In this document: positions 7,222-14,525 of the stretch, piece after piece
Layout of the letters: each line of letters begins with the position of its first letter
Numbering within the stretch: position 1 is the first letter of the stretch
From: an uncultured Coriobacteriaceae bacterium
GTDB taxonomy: Bacteria; Actinomycetota; Coriobacteriia; Coriobacteriales; UMGS124
Reading direction: 5' to 3'
NCBI GenBank assembly: GCA_900539345.1
Contig: UQBS01000047.1
Location: 1 to 23,422, forward strand
Length of the DNA stretch: 23,422 bases
The notes under the pieces: generated by a model
What the model was told of the DNA's origin: nothing
Databases searched by the model: none
The model's input: the letters and a program-made list of their open reading frames with translations, nothing else
Position numbers and translations under genes: made by a program

Positions 7222-8142
7222 CTAATCTCCCAGCACGGCTTCCACACTGCATGGACCTTGGGCGCCGGCGGATTCAGGCGAAACGGGAGCGGGAACCTTA
7301 TCAGCGCGGCAAGCGATGCTCGTCTTTGCCGGATCGGTGCGTCGGTCGTCCAGGATGAGTTCGCTGATCTGGTCTGCTTCGATCGTGCCCGATTCGGGGT
7401 TGAACACGCTCTCCACACGGCCCGTGAGGTTGGCGGTCACGCTCGAGTACTCAAAGGCGAGCGTCGTGTTGATGAGCTTGCAGTTCTCAAGCACGATGTT
7501 CTCGGCATAGCACATGCCCTGCAGACTCTCGATGGTGCAGTTGACCAGGCGCAGGTTCCTGGAGTTCCAGCCCAGGTACTCGCCGGCGATGTAGGAATCT
7601 TCCACGAGCACATCTTCGGTGTTCCAGAAGGAGTCCTTGGAGAGTAGACGCGAATTCTTCACGTGAATGTGGCGTGCCCCGTCGAAGGAGTAATTGCCGT
7701 CGAGCACAAGGCCGTCGACCTCGATGTCTTCGCTGTTCATGGCGAAGTAGTCGCCCTTTGCCGTAACGTTTTCAAGCGTGACGTCGCGGCAGGTCCACAG
7801 CGTCTCGGCCGCATTGGGCAGCGCCACGTTGCGAAGCGTGACGCCGGTGCAGCGGCGGAAATTCTTCGGGGCTTCGATGACAGAGTCCTCTACCAGGATG
7901 TCGTCGGTGTACCACACGCCCGAGCGCGCCATTTCGAACCACGTGCACTTGCGCGCCGTGACGTGTGTGGCGTACCACAGTGGGTACTTCCAGCGAAACG
8001 CGCTCCCCACAAGCTCGATGTCAGAGCTTTCCTTGAGGGGGGACTCGCCGTCGGTAAAGACAGTGTCGGCAATACGCAGGTCATGGGCGTGGAACAAGGC
8101 GCGCTCCCCGCCCAGAAGCTGCTGGTTAATCTCTTGGGTCAT
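7222..8142 (-). CDS. DUF3737 family protein, predicted right-handed beta-helix
   Basis: A 306-residue protein with no signal peptide or membrane segment. Most of it is built from short repeating strands with regularly spaced aromatic, Asn and Val residues (for example TDDILVEDSVI, TEDVLVEDSYI, SRNLRLVNCTI, AENIVLENCKL), the pattern of a parallel beta-helix. The order of motifs (LLGGERALFHAHDLRIADTV near the start, then GESPLKES and FRWKYPLWYA) matches DUF3737, a cytoplasmic family of unknown function found in gut Firmicutes and Actinobacteria. AAGGAGGG precedes ATG 8142. The gene is divergent from a PfkB sugar kinase, and the gap holds three copies of one 13-bp box, so the two may share a regulator. 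A carbohydrate-related role is only a guess from context. Confidence 0.8.
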   Translation of the reverse strand: MTQEINQQLLGGERALFHAHDLRIADTVFTDGESPLKESSDIELVGSAFRWKYPLWYATHVTARKCTWFEMARSGVWYTDDILVEDSVIEAPKNFRRCTGVTLRNVALPNAAETLWTCRDVTLENVTAKGDYFAMNSEDIEVDGLVLDGNYSFDGARHIHVKNSRLLSKDSFWNTEDVLVEDSYIAGEYLGWNSRNLRLVNCTIESLQGMCYAENIVLENCKLINTTLAFEYSSVTANLTGRVESVFNPESGTIEADQISELILDDRRTDPAKTSIACRADKVPAPVSPESAGAQGPCSVEAVLGD

Positions 8143-8452
8143 AGTTGTCGGGCCCTCCTTGGTGTGAGTGGCATACGTCGTGGGAAAAGGTTCTTTTTTC
8201 TTGCAGGCATCTTAACCCGAACACAGGCAAAGGCGACGTTGGGTACCCTGCAGACGGTATGTTTTCCATGGATGGGAGCCTCTATTCGTCGGAAGGAGGG
8301 AAATAACATACATCTCGCTCGTTCATATGTATGTTATTTCAACAAAGTACCAGTTGACGTGTTTTTTGAAATCCTGAAATGTATGTTATTTGCCCTTAGG
8401 ATGCCCCTGCAGGTTCCTGAACGCATCCTGCCAACATCAAGCGAGGTCCCTC
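8143..8452. promoter_or_regulatory. Divergent intergenic region between DUF3737 and sugar kinase
   Basis: This 310-base gap has no credible gene. Its main content is three copies of AAATAACATACAT (8301-8391). TTGACG at 8354-8359 could be a -35 toward the kinase, but the nearest -10-like hexamer (TATGTT, 8382-8387, inside the third box) is 22 bases away, so no promoter is assigned with confidence. Confidence 0.5.
8301..8391. repeat. Three copies of a 13-bp box (AAATAACATACAT), candidate operators
   Basis: AAATAACATACAT occurs at 8301-8313, and its exact reverse complement ATGTATGTTATTT at 8327-8339 and again at 8379-8391. Boxes 1 and 2 form an inverted repeat with a 13-base spacer (centres 26 bp apart). 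Boxes 2 and 3 are direct repeats 52 bp apart, close to five helical turns. The boxes are AT-rich in a GC-rich genome and lie between two divergent genes, as expected for a shared repressor. No regulator gene is adjacent. Confidence 0.6.
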
Positions 8453-9439
8453 ATGTCCCATGTTTTTTCTCCTGAGCTCGTAGCGCTCGGCGAAGTGCTC
8501 ATCGATTTCACTCAGGCAGGGTTCTCTGCCAATGGTCAAGCCATCTTTGAGCGCAATGCTGGAGGTGCTCCGGCCAATGTTGCCGTACAGGCAGCGAGAC
8601 TTGGCATGTCTGCCCAGTTTGTGGGCAAGGTCGGCGCAGACATGCACGGTGACTTTCTCAGGAGCTCCCTCCAAGAGTGCGGCGTGGACGTGTCGTCTGT
8701 CGTGCAAGACCCCGACGCCTTCACCACACTTGCCTTTGTCGAGGTCGATCCGCGTACGGCTGAGCGCTCATTTTCCTTTGCCCGCAAGCCCGGTGCTGAC
8801 ACGCGACTCTCCCCTGCCGAGGTGCCCGAGCAGGCCATACACGACTGTTATGTGCTCCATGTGGGGTCGCTTTCCCTTACCGATGAGCCTGCACGTGCGG
8901 CGACGCTACATGCGGTGGATCTCGCTCGTCAGGTAGGTGCGCTCGTCAGCTACGACCCGAACTACCGAGCTAGCTTGTGGTCCAGTGAGAGCGAGGCCAT
9001 CGAGCAGATGACAACGCTTTTGCAGCAGGCTGACCTGGTGAAGATTAACGAAGACGAAGCCTTGCTGCTGTGCGGTACAAGCAACCCCGAGGCCGCCGCC
9101 CAGTGCATCCTCGACCAGGGTGCCGCTCTCGTTGCCGTGACGTTGGGGTCCCAAGGGGCGCTCGTTGCGACGCGGACCGAGAGCGTGCTTGTTCCCGCGT
9201 GTCCATGCCAGGCGCGCGATGCGACCGGTGCGGGCGATTCCTTCTGGGGTGCGCTTCTTTTCCAACTCGTGCACGAGCAAGGGATACGCAAAGTCAGCGA
9301 GCTGGCAGCTCTTTCACGCGAGGCGCTTCTTTGCGCAGGATCCTTCGCCTGCGCCGCTACTTCGTGCTGTGTAGAACGCCCGGGCGGCATCCCTGCGATG
9401 CCCAGCAAGAACGAGGTGCTTGACCGGCTCGCGCGTTAA
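8453..9439 (+). CDS. PfkB-family carbohydrate kinase, probable fructokinase
   Basis: A 328-residue cytoplasmic kinase. It begins LVALGEVLIDF and has the sugar-binding GGAPANVAVQAARLG (residues 37-51), DPNYRASLW (168-176), TLGSQGALV (230-238) and the PfkB signature DATGAGDSFWG (256-266) with catalytic Asp262 in GAGD. Length and motifs match bacterial fructokinases that phosphorylate fructose at C6 using ATP; ribokinase-like relatives cannot be excluded. GCGAGG at 8441-8446 supports ATG 8453, and homology begins there; the frame is open further upstream but that stretch does not look coding. It is monocistronic here and divergent from the DUF3737 gene. The 13-bp boxes upstream suggest repression in the absence of a sugar, but no sucrose or fructose transporter or hydrolase is nearby. 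Confidence 0.85.
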   Translation: MSHVFSPELVALGEVLIDFTQAGFSANGQAIFERNAGGAPANVAVQAARLGMSAQFVGKVGADMHGDFLRSSLQECGVDVSSVVQDPDAFTTLAFVEVDPRTAERSFSFARKPGADTRLSPAEVPEQAIHDCYVLHVGSLSLTDEPARAATLHAVDLARQVGALVSYDPNYRASLWSSESEAIEQMTTLLQQADLVKINEDEALLLCGTSNPEAAAQCILDQGAALVAVTLGSQGALVATRTESVLVPACPCQARDATGAGDSFWGALLFQLVHEQGIRKVSELAALSREALLCAGSFACAATSCCVERPGGIPAMPSKNEVLDRLAR

Positions 9440-9668
9440 CGGCGGAACATGCATTGAGGCACATCGGGTAGGTAGTCGGGGACTTAATCGCCGAAGCCTT
9501 TTGATACTTGCCTTTTAACGTGCGACGCCCAGATTCAACGGGGGTTGCTTCCAAACGTCCGATGCGACGAGCCCAGGCATCGCTCAATCATGCATCGCAT
9601 AAGCCAACCAGCTGTCTAGGCGCTCTCTGTCCCAAGACGAGTCATTTTTCATATCCCAAACAAAATAT
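9440..9668. other. Non-coding gap after the sugar kinase
   Basis: No gene or RNA was recognised. No terminator lies directly after the kinase stop; the nearest hairpin is at 9669-9712. The minus strand is open at about 9357-9587 and encodes a basic, Ser/Thr-rich stretch that does not resemble a protein family and overlaps the kinase end; it is treated as non-coding. Confidence 0.4.
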
Positions 9669-9712
9669 GCCCCCTCCCTCTTCGCAAGTACAGCGCGAGG
9701 AGGGAGGGGGGC
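9669..9712 (-). terminator. Rho-independent terminator of the Tat propeller-like gene
   Basis: GCCCCCTCCCTC pairs with GAGGGAGGGGGGC (one extra G) around a loop of about 19 bases. On the minus strand the hairpin is followed by ATATTTTGTTT, a good U tract, 27 bases after the stop of the gene ending at 9739. It may also stop + strand read-through from the kinase. Confidence 0.75.
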
Positions 9713-9738
9713 GCTTCAGTGTTTCGGACGTTTGCGTA

Positions 9739-11778
9739 TTATCGAGCGAGCAGGACTGCCACGCGCAGCTGACGCTCGTCGGGGTCAAGGTCGATGTCGC
9801 CGTCATCCTGGACGGTCAGGCGAATCTCGTAGATGTTCTCGGGCGCAAGCTCATCTTCGCCCACGCCCTCAAGTGACCAACCCGCTGTGACCTCGCGGTA
9901 TGTGCCGTCGGCACCCAGAGCAAAGAGCCTGTAGTTGCTCGCCTGCCCCTCGAGGCCGTTTATGCGAACTGCAAGCGTGACCTGGGGATGCACGTTGCGC
10001 ACCGCCACGCCATGCAGCCAGGTTGCGGGCGTGCCCTGGCCGCCGGCTGCTGCGAATTCCTCGGCCGTGACGATCGTGCGCGTTGTCTTGTCGAGGTCGA
10101 CCTTGCGGTAGGGCATCTCGGGCAGATATGCAAAGCGGTCCTGCAGGCGCATGAGCTCTTTGTAACCGGTGGGACAATACAGCCTGTTGCCATCGTGGGC
10201 GGCGTACATGCCGATGGCCATGTTGTTGTAGCCATACGGTGAGGCGACATCCACCGTCAACGTCGTTTCGCCGGTCTCGAAGTCGAGGGCGATAAACTGC
10301 CACATACCGCTGGTCAGGTCCTGCACGTAACCGTAGATGTAGCCAGTGGCGGTGGAAAGCTTCATCATCGAGGTATCGCTGATGTCGTCGCGGCACCAGA
10401 TGCTCTCCATGATGTAGCCGTCGTCGGTCTTAATGGTGTCGACACGCTCGATACCAGGGATAATCATGCAGTTGCCCTTGAGTAGCCAGTTCGTGTCGTA
10501 AATGTTCTCGTAGCTCTGGATGGACGAGTCGCTGTCGGGCTTGGCTAGGTTGGGGCTGCCGGCGCCGAACCAGTTGCAGGCGATAACGCTCGCGCGGCCT
10601 TGCCCGTCGTCGTACACCATGGCGGAGTTTTCAACCGAAACAGGCATGTCGGCGGGCAGCTCGTCGATGATGGGGCAGCTTGCGACGACCTCGCCCGTTT
10701 CCATGCTGAGCGCGAGCAGGCTCACGGTTTCCAAGTTGTCGGTGAAGAAGACAAGCTCGCTGCCAAGCGAAGGCGAGCAACCGCCACCCCATGCCAGCCC
10801 GCCGCCCGTTGTGGCTGCGCCTTCACGGCTGTCCTTTGCGCCGGCGCTCTCATAGGGAGTGCGCCACACAACTTCAACCCCGTCGTTAGCGCGCAGCATG
10901 TAGCAGGCAAGGTTCGTAAGAATGACAGCGCCGTGCGTGCAAGAGGCAATCCCGTTTTCGGCTCCCTCGCCCGGTTCGGGCAGGTACACGTGCACCTCTT
11001 GGGACAGGTCGACCTCATTGCCGGCAAGAATGGCGTCGATTGCGGCGGCTGAAATGTAGCCCATGGCACCCTGCTGCCCGCGGTTGGGATAGATGCGGAA
11101 GCCGCCTGTCACAAACCACAGGTTGCCCTCGTAGTCGAACACGATGGAAAGCAGGTTTTGATCGATGGTGACCCCGAAGGCGGCCTCAGCTGCTGCCTTC
11201 ACGTCGATGTCGAGGACTTTCTCGAACACAGGCAGTGGTGTGCCCGTCTCATCGGTGGCACGCAGCATGAGCACGTGGTTGTGGTTTGTGGGGCACACGA
11301 TGAGGTTGCGCGAGTCAACAAAGGAATACGAGCTCTGAATGACGTAGCCGCCGCCGTCGTGTTGCGTGGGCGAGAAGCAGCCGAGCGTGCCGACCTCTTC
11401 GGCGTCATGGTCGCGGATGGCGAGACCGCCCAGGAGGGGCGACACGGGGTTGTCGAAATTGTCGAAGAAAATGGCCGGCGAAGCGTTGGGGTTGGTGGTC
11501 TCAAATGCGACGTTAACCTCAGGGAAGATGCCCATAGGCAGCACCGCGTCGGTCGAGTCGGTATTGCAGCAGTCGTGGTGGATGTTGGACTCGCTCGTTC
11601 CCATGAACGGGTTCGGCACCACGGCCTTGGGATTGAGCGGTTTAGGTGGCATGGCCGTTTGATTTGAGGTTGGGGCGGCTTCATCGGCACTTGCCAGGCA
11701 CGGTATGGCCGAAGTCAGGCCGCAGCCTACAGCAGCGAGAGCCCCAGCGTTAAGAAAGGTTCGGCGAGTCGTGTTCAT
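9739..11778 (-). CDS. Tat-exported large protein of unknown function, beta-propeller-like
   Basis: A 679-residue protein. MNTTRRTFLNAG gives a Tat signal (RR at 5-6), with cleavage expected near residue 31 (ASA/DEA). The mature part has many strand-rich repeats of the kind seen in PQQ/quinoprotein-like propellers, for example LVFFTDNLETVSLLALSMET followed by GEVVASCPI, LWFVTGGFRIYPN, and YIYGYVQDLTSGMWQFIALD. A C-terminal strand-rich domain (about 600-679) with LAVRINGLEGQASNYRLF may be a separate binding domain. A CC pair occurs early (HHDCCNTDS) with several further Cys. No catalytic motif was recognised, so no function is proposed. ATG 11778 was chosen because the Tat motif begins there and GGAG lies upstream. 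An extended -10 (TGGGATAAT, minus strand, about 11828-11836) is a plausible promoter. The HAD gene upstream ends 231 bases away. Confidence 0.7.
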   Translation of the reverse strand: MNTTRRTFLNAGALAAVGCGLTSAIPCLASADEAAPTSNQTAMPPKPLNPKAVVPNPFMGTSESNIHHDCCNTDSTDAVLPMGIFPEVNVAFETTNPNASPAIFFDNFDNPVSPLLGGLAIRDHDAEEVGTLGCFSPTQHDGGGYVIQSSYSFVDSRNLIVCPTNHNHVLMLRATDETGTPLPVFEKVLDIDVKAAAEAAFGVTIDQNLLSIVFDYEGNLWFVTGGFRIYPNRGQQGAMGYISAAAIDAILAGNEVDLSQEVHVYLPEPGEGAENGIASCTHGAVILTNLACYMLRANDGVEVVWRTPYESAGAKDSREGAATTGGGLAWGGGCSPSLGSELVFFTDNLETVSLLALSMETGEVVASCPIIDELPADMPVSVENSAMVYDDGQGRASVIACNWFGAGSPNLAKPDSDSSIQSYENIYDTNWLLKGNCMIIPGIERVDTIKTDDGYIMESIWCRDDISDTSMMKLSTATGYIYGYVQDLTSGMWQFIALDFETGETTLTVDVASPYGYNNMAIGMYAAHDGNRLYCPTGYKELMRLQDRFAYLPEMPYRKVDLDKTTRTIVTAEEFAAAGGQGTPATWLHGVAVRNVHPQVTLAVRINGLEGQASNYRLFALGADGTYREVTAGWSLEGVGEDELAPENIYEIRLTVQDDGDIDLDPDERQLRVAVLLAR

Positions 11779-11827
11779 GGTGCGTCTCCATTCTTTTGAG
11801 TATGGCAACATCCTGCACACGCGAAAA

Positions 11828-11836
11828 ATTATCCCA
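11828..11836 (-). promoter_or_regulatory. Possible extended -10 promoter of the Tat propeller-like gene
   Basis: On the minus strand TGGGATAAT fits an extended -10 (TG-N-GATAAT), 49 bases before the ATG at 11778. No good -35 was seen at 17 bases, which is tolerable for an extended -10. The rest of 11779-12009 shows nothing else clear apart from a TACAAT on the minus strand further upstream. Confidence 0.35.
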
Positions 11837-12009
11837 CATGCCACTTGCTGGTACATCAGGCTTTTTTGGTCCCAGATGCGACATTTTTACGTATTGTACT
11901 GCGATATTAGCCCCGGTGCGGGGCACGTTCCAGGTGTCGCGGCTTGTCGACAGACATTGGTGTGATCCCCGCGCGCACGCGAGAAGCCACCCAGTTAGGA
12001 TGGCCGGCC

Positions 12010-12654
12010 TCACAAACCCAGGTGCCTGCATACCTCAAGTGGGTCGTGGGCCACATGGGAAGGGCTCTCTGCGAGCAGCGAATCTTCGCCGAACATACCC
12101 CATGTGACCGCAACGGTGGCGCATCCTGCGGCATTGCCGGCGGCGATATCAAAGGGACTGTCGCCTACATAGACGCATTCTTGTGGCGAGAGGCCCAGAC
12201 GCTCGCAGCCATATAGCACGGGCGCAGGATCGGGCTTGTGACCCGGGTACTCGTCACTTCCCATGGCGAACTCGAAGTAGCTGCCCAGGCCGCAAACCTG
12301 AAGACCTCGACGGGCCAAGTCGCCTCGCTTCGATGTAACGACACCCAGGCGCAAGCCCTCAGGAGCCAGCATGCGAAGCATTTCCTCGACTCCTGGAAAC
12401 GCGCGCACCAAACCGTCGTGGGCCCGCTGGTTGTAGGAGCGGAAGGCGCTGACCAGATCGGCTTGGAGTCGCGTGTCATCGGTGAAGTCCTTGACCTCCT
12501 CAACGAGCGGCATACCGACCTTCGCCATGAGCGTCTTTTCGGGTAGTTCATGTCCCAATACCTGGGAGGTAGCGTGGCGAAAGCTAGCAAGAATAAGCGC
12601 GTAGGTGTCGAGCAGCGTGCCGTCGAGGTCGAAGAGGATTCCTTTGGGTGTCAC
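12010..12654 (-). CDS. HAD-superfamily phosphatase, phosphoglycolate phosphatase/PpaX-like
   Basis: A 214-residue cytoplasmic hydrolase with all four HAD motifs: FDLDGTLLD (nucleophile Asp9, acid/base Asp11), VVTSK (Thr107/Ser108), Lys140 in GHKPDP, and GDSPFD (Asp165, Asp169). The cap between motifs I and II is helical (C1 type), as in phosphoglycolate phosphatase, beta-phosphoglucomutase and pyrophosphatase PpaX. The substrate cannot be read. GTG 12654 is preferred: AAAGGAACG lies just upstream and homology begins two residues later. A TTG at 12726 would overlap the upstream gene. It lies 65 bases after the alpha/beta hydrolase on the same strand with no terminator between, so the two probably form an operon. 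Confidence 0.85.
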   Translation of the reverse strand: MTPKGILFDLDGTLLDTYALILASFRHATSQVLGHELPEKTLMAKVGMPLVEEVKDFTDDTRLQADLVSAFRSYNQRAHDGLVRAFPGVEEMLRMLAPEGLRLGVVTSKRGDLARRGLQVCGLGSYFEFAMGSDEYPGHKPDPAPVLYGCERLGLSPQECVYVGDSPFDIAAGNAAGCATVAVTWGMFGEDSLLAESPSHVAHDPLEVCRHLGL

Positions 12655-12719
12655 TTTGCGTTCCTTTACATGGGTGATGGTTGGACGGGAGACATAGGGC
12701 TCGGCGAATCTCACGGGGG

Positions 12720-13850
12720 TTAGCAACGCTGACCCGATTTGTCCAAAACGAAGGCCCCCATTTCGTCGATGGCATCTTCTGCCTGCGGGAATACGCCCGT
12801 GGCGTTGATGTAGCCGTGGCCCAGGCCGTTGTAGACGACCATCTTGACCTCGACGCCGGCGTCTTTGAGCTTGTGCGCCCAGCCGAAGGCGTCTTTGCGC
12901 AAATAATCCAGGGCGCCGACGGAGATGAACGTCGGGGTGTTGGTTGTGACGCCAAAGGAGTAGGGGTTGTTGAGTTGATCGGGATGTGCTATGCCAATCT
13001 TCGTGATGTCGAATCGCACCAACGACTGCATTTGCCGAACGACTCCTTTTGAAAGCAGCTTCTGCGTCGGCTCGAACTCAAAGTCGTCGATGCCCTTCTT
13101 GTAGTACTTGTCCTCGATGGAAAACAGGTTGAGCGTTGGGTAGAGCAAAAGTTGCCCGCGCACCATCGAGGTGCCTTGCGTTGCATTCGTGCATGCTTGG
13201 GCAAGATTGCCACCCGCACTGTCGCCGCAAACGAAGATTTTGTCCCTGTCGATTCCATAGGCCTCGGCGTGTTCGTAGATATGGCAGAGCACGTCGAGGC
13301 AGTCGTTATACGAGGTGGGATAGGGGTTTTCGGGCAGCAAACGATAGCCGACGCTCACGACTGTCACGCCGAACTTTGAGGCAAACATCCTCCAGCATTC
13401 GTCGTAGGGATCGAGGGTGCCGCCGATAAACGCTCCCCCATGCATGAAATACAGACAGATGTCGCATCTATCGTAGTCGCGCTTGTAGATTCGCGTTGGA
13501 ATCCTATAGCCGTCGCGTGCGATGACGGAGTCATCTTTCACTGAGACATCTTGAATATGGCAGTTTGCAGACGAGGTCTTACTGAAGGATTTTCTGAAGA
13601 TGCCCAGAATTGCTGTAGTAACAGGAAGCCGGACAAAATCGAAGGCAAAGCCCGGGATGATGCAGAGTCTCTTTGCCAGACGGCCAATGGGTCCGCCTAG
13701 CATACGGGGATCGATACCGAGCTCAGACACGGCATCGGGGGCATGCTTGACCGTGTAGGTGACATCGCCGTCGTGCTCGATATGCGCGGTTGCTTTCAAG
13801 CCCTGCAGAAACTCGTCGGTATACCACTTGTGATCCCAGCTCTTTTTCAC
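12720..13850 (-). CDS. Alpha/beta hydrolase, HSL/acetyl-esterase type
   Basis: A 376-residue protein of the hormone-sensitive-lipase group. The oxyanion motif HGGAFIGG is at 137-144, the nucleophile Ser211 in GDSAGGN, the likely acid Asp315 in VGALDYLRKD and the base His345 in GLGHGYI, giving a complete triad. These enzymes cleave short-chain or aryl esters; the substrate is unknown. About 130 residues precede the catalytic core, longer than in most family members, including a moderately hydrophobic stretch (61-85) that could associate with the membrane. No signal peptide is present, so it is probably cytoplasmic. GTG 13850 is chosen because GGAGGTGA, a near-perfect ribosome site, lies 4 bases before it; the frame is open upstream to 13991. 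It heads a probable two-gene unit with the HAD phosphatase. Confidence 0.85.
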   Translation of the reverse strand: MKKSWDHKWYTDEFLQGLKATAHIEHDGDVTYTVKHAPDAVSELGIDPRMLGGPIGRLAKRLCIIPGFAFDFVRLPVTTAILGIFRKSFSKTSSANCHIQDVSVKDDSVIARDGYRIPTRIYKRDYDRCDICLYFMHGGAFIGGTLDPYDECWRMFASKFGVTVVSVGYRLLPENPYPTSYNDCLDVLCHIYEHAEAYGIDRDKIFVCGDSAGGNLAQACTNATQGTSMVRGQLLLYPTLNLFSIEDKYYKKGIDDFEFEPTQKLLSKGVVRQMQSLVRFDITKIGIAHPDQLNNPYSFGVTTNTPTFISVGALDYLRKDAFGWAHKLKDAGVEVKMVVYNGLGHGYINATGVFPQAEDAIDEMGAFVLDKSGQRC

Positions 13851-14363
13851 GGTCTCACCTCCGTCAGCCTCCACATATCTGCCTCGCTGTGACAATGGTA
13901 CGTCATGCGAGCCGTGCGGAGTGTCGTGACGGTTGGTTATTGGTTCATTGTTGACAGACCGTTTGGAGTGGTTTGGGCGAAAAGAGCGCATTGAAGTTCA
14001 TGTTGCAAACATATATCTCATCTAAAACCTTACTGTTAGATAATACAAATAGGATTTAGGCTCTCTATAGTTGTACTTAAGAGTTATGACACTTTGCCTT
14101 TGCGCATGCTCTATACTCATAAATCTAACTCTTACCTTTAAGGTTATCTATCGAATCACGCTCTACCTGGTAAAACGCAAAAATCAGAAGAAGTGCTGCT
14201 GTGCAGCTAAGGCTACTGCGAGGGACATAAGAAACCTCAAGGCCTGCTCATTTTCAACACTATATCTAAACTATAATGCTTTACTTGCAAAGCTAATCGA
14301 TTGATTGATCGTACATTTAATGTCAACTATAGGTTTTGTCTGTGAGGTACGGCTGTCAAGAAT
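13851..14363. other. Non-coding AT-rich island upstream of the esterase gene
   Basis: No credible gene. From about 13985 to 14340 the sequence is markedly AT-rich compared with the rest of the window. It has short inverted repeats: AAGAGTTA (14079-14086) with TAACTCTT (14126-14133), and TAGATAA (about 14037) with TTATCTA (about 14145). It must include the esterase promoter, but no clear -35/-10 was found. A 77-codon + frame (14071-14304, TTG start, no ribosome site, low-complexity Cys/Leu content) is judged spurious. The composition may mark acquired DNA or a regulatory region. Confidence 0.5.
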
Positions 14364-14404
14364 AAGGGGCGCGGAGCCTGTGCCTTGCAGACTCCGCGCC
14401 CCTT
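14364..14404 (-). terminator. Rho-independent terminator of the Tat-OYE gene
   Basis: AAGGGGCGCGGAG pairs perfectly (13 bp) with CTCCGCGCCCCTT around a 15-base loop. On the minus strand it is followed by ATTCTTG, and it lies 122 bases after the stop at 14526. The stretch 14405-14525 holds nothing else recognisable. Confidence 0.75.
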
Positions 14405-14525
14405 TGGCTTTCATGATGTTTTGTCTTGCATGGGCCATAATCACCCAGAGTGAAATTTCATACCGCCGAACTCAATGGACTTGTAGGCCCCTTTGGCTCT
14501 GTCTTGGCGATGCTCCCAATCCGTT

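Noticed and set aside
6474..7418. A 314-codon open frame on the - strand
   Set aside because: Overlaps the TetR gene, a terminator and the end of the DUF3737 gene; no protein-like features.
14071..14304. A 77-codon + frame in the AT-rich island
   Set aside because: TTG start, no ribosome site and no recognisable protein features.
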